This document shows positions 8,023 to 16,719 of a stretch of DNA of 50,177 bases, piece after piece. Made by a program: the position numbers and the translations under genes. The notes under the pieces are model-generated. The model made no database searches. It worked only from the letters and a program-made list of their open reading frames with translations, and was not told where the DNA came from. Numbering within the stretch: position 1 is the stretch's first letter; the number at the start of each line of letters is the position of its first letter. The stretch comes from Deltaproteobacteria bacterium (lineage in GTDB: Bacteria; UBA10199; JADGCS01): contig JADGCS010000018.1 of assembly GCA_015228875.1 (NCBI GenBank), forward strand, positions 1 through 50,177, in the 5' to 3' direction.

Positions 8023-8412
8023 TGCGTCGTGTGATCTACGACAAGGATCTGCCAAAACCCGAAGGAACGCCATCTATTCACTGCTTGTCAACCTTATCGA
8101 GAACGCCATTGACGCCTGCAGATTTGATCAAAAAAATCAACTCATGAGGTTAAGGTCTTTGCGCGCACTGCAAATAACAACGCAGTGATCACCATTACGG
8201 ACAACGGCGTGGGCATGGATCAAGAAACAAAAAACAAGGCCTTCTCTCTTTTCTTTTCGTCAAAGGGGACAGAAGGCACGGGGCTTGGCCTGTTTGTTTC
8301 AAACAAGATTGCGCTGAGCCACAACGGCACAATTTCCATCGAATCCACCCTTGGACAGGGAACCTGTTTTACGATAGTGCTCCCCAATAAATTCAAGGGA
8401 GAGGTGTCTTGA
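8023..8412 (+). pseudogene. Remnant of a sensor histidine kinase (HATPase domain)
   Basis: The sequence encodes parts of a GHKL ATPase domain in different frames. LLVNLIENAIDAC (N box, about 8076-8122) is in one frame. ITITDNGVGMD (G1 box) and GTGLGLFVSNKIALSHNG (G2 box) are in another, leading to a stop at 8410-8412. The shift falls near 8140-8150. The 5' half of the kinase (sensor and phosphoacceptor domains) is missing. It follows the HTH/receiver-like gene by 16 bases in the same direction, so it was probably that gene's partner kinase. Confidence 0.75.
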
Positions 8413-8551
8413 CCACAGCATGATGCAGCCCTCGTGGCGTTCAGACACGCCGTAAACTGTTGACAAAACATGCCTGTTTATACAACACAGCTTACTTGGA
8501 GGCTTTATAACGCCTCATGGGCTGATCTTTATTGCCCCACAGTGCTTACCT

Positions 8552-9241
8552 ATGAGTAAGACCGTCATAAACAGGCTGGTTTATTTTGTCCCGTGGGTAT
8601 TTTTACTCACCGTTGTGGTTAACCTTTATCTCATCTTTTTTTTTGCACCTGAAGAATCCTCGCAGGGTCCCGTTCAAAAGATCTTTTACTTTCATGTGGC
8701 CTCTGCCTTTGCCATGTATCTTGGTTTTATCGTATCCGGGGTAGCGGCGCTGGTTTACGTCATAAAAAAAACGGATCTCTCAAACGCCCTTGCACACGCA
8801 GGCGCCTCTGTGGGTCTTGTCTTTTGCTCCATGGTCCTATTAAGCGGGCCGTTGTGGGCAAAGCCCGTCTGGGGGGCTTACTGGACATGGGACCCGCGTC
8901 TCACAACAACGCTCATCCTGTGGCTTGTTTTTTTTGCAACGCTTCTGTTAAGAAAATTTTACGGCCCAGATCAACGTGGCAGGATCTTTGCCGCGGTCTT
9001 CACACTTTTTGGTGTGCTCGATATCCCGCTCGTGGTCTTTGCTGTCAAGGTCTGGCGGGGGATTCACCCTGTGGTTCTGGGTCAAGAGGGCAACATGCCC
9101 TGCGAGATGAAGGCCACGTTTGCCTTTACCGTTTTTACGATCATCGCGCTCGCGGTTATTTTTATTTTTTTAAAGACACACCTCCTTCTCCTTGAGGAAA
9201 GTGCACATAAGCTCGAAGGAAGGATCAGCGAGGGGATTTAA
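8552..9241 (+). CDS. ccmC: Cytochrome c biogenesis protein CcmC (heme handling)
   Basis: A 229-aa integral membrane protein with six predicted hydrophobic segments. The diagnostic tryptophan-rich motif WGAYWTWDPRLT lies around residues 109-120, flanked by conserved histidines (FYFHVASAFAMYLG near residue 46, and GIHPVVLG near residue 172). CcmC binds heme with CcmD and loads it onto CcmE for periplasmic c-type cytochrome assembly. It overlaps no neighbour but is followed after three bases by ccmD. Genes ccmA, ccmB and ccmE are not in the window. Confidence 0.9.
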   Translation: MSKTVINRLVYFVPWVFLLTVVVNLYLIFFFAPEESSQGPVQKIFYFHVASAFAMYLGFIVSGVAALVYVIKKTDLSNALAHAGASVGLVFCSMVLLSGPLWAKPVWGAYWTWDPRLTTTLILWLVFFATLLLRKFYGPDQRGRIFAAVFTLFGVLDIPLVVFAVKVWRGIHPVVLGQEGNMPCEMKATFAFTVFTIIALAVIFIFLKTHLLLLEESAHKLEGRISEGI

Positions 9242-9244
9242 TTT

Positions 9245-9394
9245 ATGGACACAACCAACTACCTCTACGCGGCCTATACGGTCTTTTGGCTCATACCCAC
9301 AGTGTATTTGTTTTTACTTTTTAAAAAAACAAACAACCTCAACAAAAAAATTGATGAGGCACTCAATAAAATTGCCCAGATCAGTCAGGGGTAG
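9245..9394 (+). CDS. ccmD: CcmD-family small membrane protein
   Basis: A 49-aa protein starting MDTTNYLYAAYTVFW. It has one transmembrane helix (about residues 7-26) followed by a basic, coiled-coil-like tail (KKTNNLNKKIDEALNKIAQ). Its size, topology and position immediately after ccmC match CcmD, which stabilises the CcmC-heme-CcmE complex. It is too short for many gene finders. An R1 repeat fragment begins within a few bases of the stop codon. Confidence 0.8.
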   Translation: MDTTNYLYAAYTVFWLIPTVYLFLLFKKTNNLNKKIDEALNKIAQISQG

Positions 9395-9395
9395 T

Positions 9396-9427
9396 GGGGG
9401 GTATCAAAGTCAAGTGAGTAACTTGTT
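9396..9427 (-). repeat. R1 partial copy at the end of the 5'-nucleotidase-like gene
   Basis: On the minus strand this reads CAAGTTACTCACTTG followed by ACTTTGATACCCC. It matches the first part of R1 copy d (42783), including the TGATGCCCC variant. It lies between ccmD and the converging 691-aa gene, whose TAA stop (9426-9428) directly adjoins the first CAAG. Confidence 0.75.
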
Positions 9428-11501
9428 ATGGTCTTTGTCCGGATATTTGTGTGCCTATTTCCATGACCACACCAATGCGATGCAGGGCATCAAAATCAAT
9501 ATTGTGACGCCTCATAAATTCGTTCAGGAGTTTTCCCCTTACGACGGCAAGCAGGGCAGATAGCCCAATGTCTCTAGCCCCCTCAAAATTGGCCAGCGTG
9601 TCGTCAATGAGCATGGTGAGAAAGGGATCGTTTTTGACAGGCAGGGCCTCCATCCATGGAAGTTTTGTCAGACCGGATGAGAAATGTCCGGTATCCATGT
9701 GCATGGCAAGCCCCGTCTGATTGAGCGTATGCAAAAATCTTTGAGAATGAGTGATACCCCGTGCTGTGTCAAACCCCAGTTGTAAAAGACGATTTGGACC
9801 AGGGGCAATCAGGGCACGGAGATGAGCCAGTTTTTTATATAAGGGGAGATAAGGGCCAGGCATGTGTGGCTCATCATGGTGGACCAGTTCAGAAAGAGCC
9901 GCAGTTTCAAGGCCATGGTCCGTGGTGCGCTGGTCATTGTGTTTGTCAATAAGAACCCTGTCACCATCAAAGATCATCTGCAGGGCCCCGCCTGTAAGCA
10001 TTTTGTCCAGGGAAACCGCGGCAGCATAGTCGTCAACAAAAACGCTGGGGACATCACCCAAAACAGCGCCTGTCAAAAGGAGGGGGTTTCCTGTCACAAA
10101 GAGGTCAATCTCGTCATGAGCTACGCCACAAAGCAGGTGTTCGATTATCGCCCTTTCCTGTCCCGGGGAATAAAGGAGTGTTTCACAAATGGCGTTTTTT
10201 AGTTCGTCGGGGCAATCCAGCCGATTCATGGCCATTATAATCTCTGCAGCCCCGCTCATGCCCGCGGTTGCTATAAGACTGACGCGAAGGGGACGGGTGT
10301 CTATCTGTGCCCGCTTAAGCTCCTGGGCGATGCGAAGCGCGCCGTACACAAGGGGCAGTCCGGGCCGGATACTGCCCTTATGCCCTTCTGAAAAAAGTGC
10401 GGTCTGATCGAGTACAATATGTAGCGGTGGGACGATAATTTCTTTGGTTTTTCCCTTGAGATCTGGGTTGAGAACCTCCAATGCCAGCGAGGACTGGCTT
10501 AATGCCCTTTTTTGATCCCTCATTTTTTCCAGATGTCCCTTATTGCTTTCGTTAATCATGACACCGGCAGAGAAACCAAGGGTCACAGCCTCCCCCGCCT
10601 TTTTAAAATCTTCTGTAAAAAAGAATATTGTGTGCGCATCATCATGACCAACAAGGCTCATCAAGGATCTTTCAAGATTTTTTCCGTTGGGTAGAACAAA
10701 ATCTATTTCATCCTTAAGGGCTTCTGCAAAGCCCTCTTTGAGTACTTTTGCCAGATTTTTTTGACCTGTTAATCCCAGTTGCAACCCGTAGTTATGTCCT
10801 TTGGGGTACACGCTCCGCCACTTTGCGAGTGTACAGAGCAGCTTTGACAATTTAAGGTCTCTTATATCGCTGATTTCGTCATCACCGGTGTCTACAACAA
10901 GCTTTAGGGCGCCGCCAAATTGCATGAGTTGTGCCTCAGGCAAAGAAGTGGAATGCGGAATAAAGACAACAGCGATCCCTGCCTCAAAGGCCAAAAGTGC
11001 AAGTTCGGGGTCTCCAATAAAAGAAATATGTTCCTGCTCGAGTCTGTCGATATTTTGCAGATACCGAAAGGCCGTCAGGAGTTCAGAGGTGTAGCCGAGA
11101 TTGATCGGGGTTCCCAAAAAATACTTTTCACGGTGCATTTTAACCATTGCACGGTAAAAGTCTAAAAGACCCTGCTGGCCACGATGACTGACAACGCTGG
11201 GATAAACGAGCCCCCTTCTGTCGGGATAAGGTGTTGCTTCGAAATTACCGGTTCTAGGGTTGAGGAGTTTGCGGCGAACGGCAAAGCTGTTTGCCCGAGC
11301 AAGGTTGGCACTCAAGAGTAGTCCACTCTGATTTTTGACAGGCCCGTCTATTGAAGGGCGGGTAACCAAGGCGTCTGTATCAAAACTGGCATTAAAACAA
11401 GGCCCCTTAGGCGGCGCGTTATCAAGGCGCATGTGTTCAACAGTGACCTCACGAGTATAAGCAATTGGTGTTGTTTGGATTGGTGTAAATCTGGATGTCA
11501 T
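9426..11501 (-). CDS. Large protein with a C-terminal cytosolic 5'-nucleotidase-like (HAD) domain
   Basis: A 691-aa soluble protein. The C-terminal third matches the cytosolic 5'-nucleotidase family layout: IDLFVTGNPLLL, then MIFDGDRVLID (HAD nucleophile motif FDGD, residue about 505), GFDTARGITHSQRFLHTLN (motif II region) and FLTMLIDDTLANFEGAR (acidic DD motif). The preceding region (residues about 365-490) repeats the same logic more weakly (HIVLDQTALFSEG ... LIATAGMSGAAEII ... VPSVFVDDYAAAV). Residues 95-215 (ISFIGDPELALLAFEAGIAVVF) look like a third diverged unit. The usual family length is about 300 aa, so this appears to be an internally repeated form. It is a monocistronic minus-strand gene between repeat elements. 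Substrate unknown; the HAD call is moderately supported. Confidence 0.6.
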   Translation of the reverse strand: MTSRFTPIQTTPIAYTREVTVEHMRLDNAPPKGPCFNASFDTDALVTRPSIDGPVKNQSGLLLSANLARANSFAVRRKLLNPRTGNFEATPYPDRRGLVYPSVVSHRGQQGLLDFYRAMVKMHREKYFLGTPINLGYTSELLTAFRYLQNIDRLEQEHISFIGDPELALLAFEAGIAVVFIPHSTSLPEAQLMQFGGALKLVVDTGDDEISDIRDLKLSKLLCTLAKWRSVYPKGHNYGLQLGLTGQKNLAKVLKEGFAEALKDEIDFVLPNGKNLERSLMSLVGHDDAHTIFFFTEDFKKAGEAVTLGFSAGVMINESNKGHLEKMRDQKRALSQSSLALEVLNPDLKGKTKEIIVPPLHIVLDQTALFSEGHKGSIRPGLPLVYGALRIAQELKRAQIDTRPLRVSLIATAGMSGAAEIIMAMNRLDCPDELKNAICETLLYSPGQERAIIEHLLCGVAHDEIDLFVTGNPLLLTGAVLGDVPSVFVDDYAAAVSLDKMLTGGALQMIFDGDRVLIDKHNDQRTTDHGLETAALSELVHHDEPHMPGPYLPLYKKLAHLRALIAPGPNRLLQLGFDTARGITHSQRFLHTLNQTGLAMHMDTGHFSSGLTKLPWMEALPVKNDPFLTMLIDDTLANFEGARDIGLSALLAVVRGKLLNEFMRRHNIDFDALHRIGVVMEIGTQISGQRP

Positions 11502-11615
11502 TATTTACCACCCATTATTAAAGAACCATGCCTTTTTAATGCAGCCGTGCCTACTAAATTATATGACCTTAAAGAAAGCAAAAAATGAAAAAAAACAACT
11601 ATTGTTTGATTACAA

Positions 11616-11705
11616 CAAGTTACTAACTTGACTTTGACGCGGTTGAATTTCCTCGTCATGCGAGGTACGCACCCGCGCTCTGTCAACTTTGAAATTCCTA
11701 GACAT
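11616..11705 (+). repeat. R1 palindromic element, copy b (intergenic)
   Basis: Starts with the perfect dyad CAAGTTACTAACTTG (11616-11630), followed by ACTTTGACGCGGTTGAAT, a CCTC/GAGG stem, ACCCGCGCTCTGTCAAC and GAAATTCCTAGACA. It lies in the 284-bp gap between two minus-strand genes, oriented opposite to them. No gene was seen in the rest of that gap. Confidence 0.85.
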
Positions 11706-11785
11706 CAAGATAGTGTCCTTGACACACACTCTTTGAGGCACTTTGCCAGACGGGGTGCTGTGCAAACAGCAAACAATAAGGCCAC

Positions 11786-13465
11786 CTACACAACCTTTCC
11801 TGGGTTAAGTAAGCCATCGGGGTCTAGTTCTCTCTTGATTGATTTTAGAACCTCAATCCCGAGCGGGGTTTTTTCCTGCTCCATCCATCTTTTATGATCG
11901 TACCCAATGCCATGATGGTGGCTGAGGGTCCCCCCGTTTTCCATGATGACATCTGTCGCTATTTTTTTGATCTCTTCCCATTGTTTGAGCTCCTGCCCTT
12001 TTCGCTGCAAACCCAGGAATGTAAAATACAGCGAGGCGCCGTCCGAATAACAGTGGGACAGATGACAACCAAACACGATTTTTTCTTTGAATCCCCTTTG
12101 ATTGACAAAGGCATCTGCCATATCAAAATATATTTTTTGAAGTTGTGACCACGGTGCGGCCGTTTCAAGCGTGTCGATAAAAAAACCGTGATCCATGAGG
12201 TCATCTCGCAGGTAGGGCAGTTCGAATCTGTCCTTTTTCCACTTATCACCGAGAGAGGGGCCAAGCATGGCGCCCCCATACTTTTTTATCATGTGTTTGA
12301 CACGGGCATCAGAATATCTGACCTCGTCGCGACTCCCCTCCGTTGCGATCATAAAAAAACACGGGGCGTCCCCAAGCTTTTTATATTTCATCCAGTAGGG
12401 CATGAGCCTCTTTTTTAAAGGTGATGTCAGGGCAATCTGAATAAACATCTCTGTTTCGCTGGGATCAGAAAGCCGCATCACACTGGGTCTGGTACCCTCC
12501 TGCATGACCTCTCTAAAACAATGAATCCCGTCTTTAAACGATTTAAAAAAACCGGGGACAAATTTTTGATCTTCGGGCAGAGGAGAAATCCGCAGTGTTG
12601 CATCGGTAATAATGCCATAAATTCCCTCGCTGCCAATGAGAATCTGTTTGATAGAGGGACCTGTTGCCGAAGAGGGCACGGCGTTGGTTGTGATCTGTCC
12701 CACGGGCGTCACAATGGTCAACGATTGGACGCGGTCTTCAATTTTGCCGTATTTGGTTGAGTTCTGCCCCGCAGACCTTGTGGCCACCCATCCTCCCAGA
12801 GTCGAAAACTCAAATGACTGCGGAAAATGACCCAGCGTAAATCCCTTGTTGTTGAGCGTCTCCTCAAGTTTGGGTCCCAGGATCCCTGCCTCAAATCGCG
12901 CCGTCTGCGCGGTTTTATCCAGTTGCAGAAGCGCGTCGATTTTTTTTAGATCAACCACAAGCACCGGACTATTTTTTACGCCTATACACTCCGTGCCTCC
13001 CACAACGCCCGTGCCCCCGCCAAAAGGAATGAGCGTGATATGAAAATGCCCTGCATCCTTATAAAGTTCTGTGAGGTCTTCTTTTTTGAGAAGATGGAGC
13101 ACGCCATCGGCATAATGTGAAATGCGTGCAGAACGGACACGCAGCAGGTCCCTGTAGCTTTTGCCCAGTGAATGTATCAGGCGCTCTTTGTTGTCCAGAG
13201 TGAGGCCCTTCTTGATCCAGCGGTCGACAAATTTTGGAGGCAGACGCGTCTCGGGAATCACATACGCATCATCTTCAAGTTCAAAAAAACTATCCGGCAG
13301 TTCGCTGAGACGGTAATACTTTTGCAAGTATTCCAGAAAGGCGCGCGCCTTGTCTTTATCAAAAGAATGACCCAGCATCCCCCAACCCCAAAAACGCACT
13401 TCCCTGCTTTTTTTTTGCTCTTTTATCATAAGAACGCCACCGCTATTGCCATCACCCTCCAGCAA
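11786..13465 (-). CDS. FAD-binding oxidase of the alkyldihydroxyacetonephosphate synthase family
   Basis: A 559-aa flavoprotein with the PCMH-type FAD domain: LIPFGGGTGVVGG near residue 148, GHFPQSFEFSTLGGWVATRSAGQNSTKYG near 213-241, and GSEGIYGIITDATLRI near 279. The C-terminal FAD-oxidase domain ends GGTLSHHHGIGYDHKRWM ... LDPDGLLNPGKVV. The SHHHG histidine triplet and the FSTLGGWV signature are typical of AGPS, the ether-lipid enzyme, and its bacterial relatives, rather than of GlcD or lactate dehydrogenase. The substrate could be an acyl-DHAP or an unrelated hydroxy acid. A start at residue 13 (position 13429) is also possible. The upstream end overlaps moaD by 14 bases, suggesting co-transcription with moaD and moeA. 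Confidence 0.82.
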   Translation of the reverse strand: MLEGDGNSGGVLMIKEQKKSREVRFWGWGMLGHSFDKDKARAFLEYLQKYYRLSELPDSFFELEDDAYVIPETRLPPKFVDRWIKKGLTLDNKERLIHSLGKSYRDLLRVRSARISHYADGVLHLLKKEDLTELYKDAGHFHITLIPFGGGTGVVGGTECIGVKNSPVLVVDLKKIDALLQLDKTAQTARFEAGILGPKLEETLNNKGFTLGHFPQSFEFSTLGGWVATRSAGQNSTKYGKIEDRVQSLTIVTPVGQITTNAVPSSATGPSIKQILIGSEGIYGIITDATLRISPLPEDQKFVPGFFKSFKDGIHCFREVMQEGTRPSVMRLSDPSETEMFIQIALTSPLKKRLMPYWMKYKKLGDAPCFFMIATEGSRDEVRYSDARVKHMIKKYGGAMLGPSLGDKWKKDRFELPYLRDDLMDHGFFIDTLETAAPWSQLQKIYFDMADAFVNQRGFKEKIVFGCHLSHCYSDGASLYFTFLGLQRKGQELKQWEEIKKIATDVIMENGGTLSHHHGIGYDHKRWMEQEKTPLGIEVLKSIKRELDPDGLLNPGKVV

Positions 13466-13697
13466 GAGGTGGCATCAAGGCCACTTCGTCACCATCGTGC
13501 ACAGGGGTGTTTGGCGGAACATGTTGCTGATTAACGGCATAAAGAATGTCTGCCTTGCACACAGCGTACTTTTCGTGATTTTTAAAAACATGATCAAAGA
13601 CAGCGCTGACATTCTGCCCTGGCTGGTGATTAATTTCGATGCTTGAAAAACCGGCAGCTTCTTTTAGAGAACCAAAGCAAAGGATCTTGATTGTCAT
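13452..13697 (-). CDS. moaD: MoaD/ThiS-family sulfur carrier protein
   Basis: An 81-aa ubiquitin-like protein starting MTIKILCFGSLKEAAG and ending in the thiocarboxylate-forming Gly-Gly (VALMPPLAGG). MoaD supplies sulfur for molybdopterin synthesis with MoaE. A longer reading frame exists upstream, but the start at 13697 gives the normal family length and excludes the palindrome at 13713-13734. It lies between moeA and the FAD oxidase, overlapping the latter by 14 bases. It may serve Mo/W cofactor synthesis with moeA; ThiS function cannot be excluded. Confidence 0.85.
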   Translation of the reverse strand: MTIKILCFGSLKEAAGFSSIEINHQPGQNVSAVFDHVFKNHEKYAVCKADILYAVNQQHVPPNTPVHDGDEVALMPPLAGG

Positions 13698-13712
13698 GAG
13701 TAACCCCGATTG

Positions 13713-13734
13713 AGTGTCTGTCGGGACAGACACT
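13713..13734. repeat. Short palindrome equal to joined ends of the R5 MITE
   Basis: AGTGTCTGTC GG GACAGACACT, a perfect 10-bp inverted repeat. Both arms match the outer part of the terminal repeats of the MITE at 20172-20373. It lies between moeA and moaD, ending three bases short of the moeA stop codon. It could be an excision or deletion remnant, and may also act as a weak hairpin between the genes. Confidence 0.7.
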
Positions 13735-13736
13735 AT

Positions 13737-14969
13737 TTATCGACACAGCGGAGAAGCGGGCAGCCAGTGAATTTTAACCGAGCTTCCAGCGGGAACATCG
13801 TGCATGTTCTCCGGTAAAATAGCCAGACAATTGGCATTCACAAAAGATGTCATGATGTGGGACCCCTGCTTGTCAAGCACACAGACAGAGAGTCCCTGAG
13901 CAGTATGTTCGGCATAGGCCCTGCAGAATTCCGTCCTCTGCGCTTTTTTCTTTACCGATTCCTTAAGGACTGCAACATCCTCGGTTAAAAGAATTTTCGA
14001 TTCATCATACCCCATGTACTTTAACAAGGCAGGCCTGATGTATTCATAAAAACAAAGCAGGGTGCTTGCGGGGTTTCCTGGCAGCCCAAAAACATGGGCT
14101 TTGCCTTTTCTACCGTAGTACAGGGGCCTGCCCGGCTTCTGCGAAACCTTCCAGAAAACTTCACGAACATCACAGTCGGCCAGAACACTTTTGTTGTAAT
14201 CATAATCCCCGACAGAAACCCCCCCGCAGATAATCACGTGCGTCGCCATGTGAAGAGCGTGGCTGACATAATTAAAAATACTTTCCCTGTCATCCATCAC
14301 CGGTTCGCAGAGAAGTGCCTCAATACCCAGTTGCCCGATCGCGGCATTGAGCGAATAAGAATTGCTGTCGTAGATCTGCGCCTCTTTAAGAGGTTTGCCA
14401 GGCTTGACCAGCTCTGTCCCTGTGGGGATCACCACCACCTTGGGCCGGGGATAGACAACACAGCTGCCCACACCGGCATGCGCAAGCAGGCCCATGGCCG
14501 CAGGTGTCAACACCCGACCCCTTGACAAGATGACATCGTTTTTATGAAGGTCCTCTCCCTTAAAGCGAATGTTGGCACCCCTTACAGCCGGTGCGCTTAT
14601 CAAGACCTCATCGTCTTCAAGCGTTGCCTCTTCCTGAATCACAACAGAATCAGCCCCATGGGGTATGATGGCCCCCGTCATGATCCTTGAACAGGTTTTT
14701 TTAGAAACACCGCGCTCAGGCACTTTACCCGCCCAGACCTCCTCCTTCATCACCAGTCTGACAGGCCGGTCTTTTGTGGCCTCCAGCGTGTCTTCTTCTC
14801 TAACGGCAAAACCATCCATCGCCGAACTGTCGAAGACCGGCAGATCCACCTTTGATAAGACATCTCCAGCCAGCACACACCCGCTGGCAGAGAGCAGTTT
14901 TTGTTCCTCGGGTTCACCAGGCAGCTGCTCTGCAAGAATTTTTTCCAGGGCCTCTTTAATGCTGATCAT
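13737..14969 (-). CDS. moeA: Molybdopterin molybdenumtransferase MoeA
   Basis: About 410 aa from the start at 14969 (MISIKEALEKILAEQ). A reading frame extends upstream, but this ATG fits the family. Motifs: DLPVFDSSAMDGFAV (residues about 45-60), GKVPERG, RIMTGAIIPHGADSVVIQEE, PKVVVIPTGTEL, IYDSNSYSLNAAI, IICGGVSVGDYDY, and HVFGLPGNPAST, which is part of the MoeA active site. MoeA inserts molybdate (or tungstate) into adenylylated molybdopterin. It is first in a minus-strand group moeA-moaD-FAD oxidase, and relates functionally to the WtpA binding protein at 6.1 kb. Confidence 0.93.
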   Translation of the reverse strand: MISIKEALEKILAEQLPGEPEEQKLLSASGCVLAGDVLSKVDLPVFDSSAMDGFAVREEDTLEATKDRPVRLVMKEEVWAGKVPERGVSKKTCSRIMTGAIIPHGADSVVIQEEATLEDDEVLISAPAVRGANIRFKGEDLHKNDVILSRGRVLTPAAMGLLAHAGVGSCVVYPRPKVVVIPTGTELVKPGKPLKEAQIYDSNSYSLNAAIGQLGIEALLCEPVMDDRESIFNYVSHALHMATHVIICGGVSVGDYDYNKSVLADCDVREVFWKVSQKPGRPLYYGRKGKAHVFGLPGNPASTLLCFYEYIRPALLKYMGYDESKILLTEDVAVLKESVKKKAQRTEFCRAYAEHTAQGLSVCVLDKQGSHIMTSFVNANCLAILPENMHDVPAGSSVKIHWLPASPLCR

Positions 14970-15209
14970 ACGCACTCCGAATAGGGTTTCTCTTTCGCAA
15001 ACACCAAACGATACCGCTTGTTTATTATATTCTACCCTTGCAGTTGCCAAGGATAAAATCCCTCACGGCTTCTTCTTGAAAAAAACCTTTCGCATTACAA
15101 CATGTTGTGATTCGTCCTGGAATCGGCCGTTGCAGAATATCATGGCAACAGGAAATACGGGATTGAGGTGTGTGGTTCAACTGAGCCCCCTGCGAGGGAG
15201 AGCCCTGTG

Positions 15210-15992
15210 TTAAATACACACCCTGACGGACTTGTACCCTCTTTCCGACAAATGATTTGCAATCCTGCTCAATGCATCCGGGGCTACGGCCGTCAATCCG
15301 TTGTGGGGGGTGTTTCTGGAGATTGTATAAATATCAATCCGCTTTGGCGACAACCATTCAAGAGAATCAACCCAGGCGCCAACCTCATCTGCGTGCGTGT
15401 TTGAGAGCACTCCTTCCACAAAGCAGGATTGAATCACGAGGTGATCAAGAGCAGCCATGCGAGCCCGCGCCGCATCAAGATTAAATGCGGCGTTTGGCAG
15501 ATCAATTTTTGATGTCGCGGCATCTAGTTTGACACAACACTCGTCAAACATCTGCAGCGCATCAAAGACGCGGTCATCAGAAAGTGTTGAACCATTGGTA
15601 AAACAGATCACGGGCATCCGCGCCTTGTTTTTTTTTGCACAGTGAATCAGATGATGCGTAAGCAAAGCAAAATCCGGATGCAGCGTTGGCTCTCCGTTGC
15701 CACTCACGACTATATTGTCTACCTCAGCATCGTTTTCTGACAGATGTTTAAAAAGCCCCTGTGAGATCTCTCCAAGCAGAACATCGCTTGATAAAAAATC
15801 ATCACGACCGCATGTTTTTTTTTCATCACCCCATCCCAGTTGACAATAGACGCAATTGAATGTGCAGACCTTTTTACCCATCGGTGAGAGGTTAATCCCC
15901 AAAGAGTTACCATAGCGCCTGGACCGCACAGGCCCGTAAATAACAGACCCGACGACCTCATGCCCTTTACCTGGATCCTGTGTGTGCGTCAT
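15210..15992 (-). CDS. Radical SAM protein, MoaA/elongator-like superfamily
   Basis: A 260-aa protein with the radical SAM cluster motif CTFNCVYCQLG (residues about 43-53), the GNGEP motif for SAM binding (about 98-102), and an N-terminal SRRYGNSLGINLSP that is typical of a small conserved family of uncharacterised radical SAM proteins in anaerobes. There is no C-terminal auxiliary cluster. It starts 11 bases downstream of the Zn-ribbon protein gene in the same direction, so the two are probably one operon. The function is not known. Confidence 0.8.
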   Translation of the reverse strand: MTHTQDPGKGHEVVGSVIYGPVRSRRYGNSLGINLSPMGKKVCTFNCVYCQLGWGDEKKTCGRDDFLSSDVLLGEISQGLFKHLSENDAEVDNIVVSGNGEPTLHPDFALLTHHLIHCAKKNKARMPVICFTNGSTLSDDRVFDALQMFDECCVKLDAATSKIDLPNAAFNLDAARARMAALDHLVIQSCFVEGVLSNTHADEVGAWVDSLEWLSPKRIDIYTISRNTPHNGLTAVAPDALSRIANHLSERGYKSVRVCI

Positions 15993-16003
15993 GATATTCT
16001 TTT

Positions 16004-16435
16004 TTATGATTCTCTTTTTTTGGCTTTGAGGATCTTGACCTCATCACCAAAAAAAATGTGGACCTTGTCTGGAAAATCAAAGCCAATCACAAGTCCCAGA
16101 CCAAATTTGGGGTGTAAGACACGGTCATCGATCATGTAACCATCATTCATATTGTAGATGTGGGGCGTCACGTCTTTATAATCAAGTTTTTGTCGCCAAA
16201 CATCCTCTTCGCGGCTTTGCCTTGCCTTTGACTTGTCAGCGTTTGAGGCCGCTTTTCTGGGCTGGGCCTCTTTGATCTGATCCGGCGTTTTTCGGTACCT
16301 GTGCTCAGCCTGACAGGTCAGGCACAAAACCCGAGCCGGCATATTGCCATCCATAAGCGTGATGCGGTGATTGAGATTGAGCTTGCACCGATGGCAATAA
16401 CAGACAAGTTCGCCAAGCATTTTGTATTCTGACAT
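16004..16435 (-). CDS. Conserved hypothetical protein with an N-terminal zinc-ribbon
   Basis: A 143-aa protein. Residues 12-42 hold two CxxC-type pairs (CYCHRC and CLTC) that could bind zinc. A basic, low-complexity middle follows. The C-terminal part (DRVLHPKFGLGLVIGFDFPDKVHIFFGDEVKIL) resembles the small SH3-like/CarD-type fold found at the ends of UvrD-type and transcription proteins. This suggests a nucleic-acid or RNA-polymerase contact, but no firm family is recognised. Co-directional with the radical SAM gene just downstream. Confidence 0.65.
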   Translation of the reverse strand: MSEYKMLGELVCYCHRCKLNLNHRITLMDGNMPARVLCLTCQAEHRYRKTPDQIKEAQPRKAASNADKSKARQSREEDVWRQKLDYKDVTPHIYNMNDGYMIDDRVLHPKFGLGLVIGFDFPDKVHIFFGDEVKILKAKKRES

Positions 16436-16719
16436 ATAATCCCCCGGTCCTGTGCCTTTATTTTCGCCACTCGGCCGTTTTTTCTGTTTTCGTTGCAGGA
16501 CAAAGACGTTTTATACCCGCCACCGCCCAGTTGCCTATCCCCATATTTTCTTAAATACAAGAATTATCTCCTTGAGGAGAAACGTCCTTTTTGACAATGT
16601 AACAAAAATGCATGGTTTCTTTTTCAAACTGCCCGCAAGGCAGGTGCTGGTGCTGCCTTAAATTTATGCAGACACGACGACAATGCACCCCTCCTGTTCT
16701 GCCGGCATGGTTATTTATT

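Noticed and set aside
11616..11705. R1 copy b as part of a coding gene
   Set aside because: It lies between two minus-strand genes in the opposite orientation and no open frame with a start and motif includes it.
14665..15213. 182-aa plus-strand frame opposite moeA
   Set aside because: It is antisense to a well-conserved gene and has no recognisable domain.
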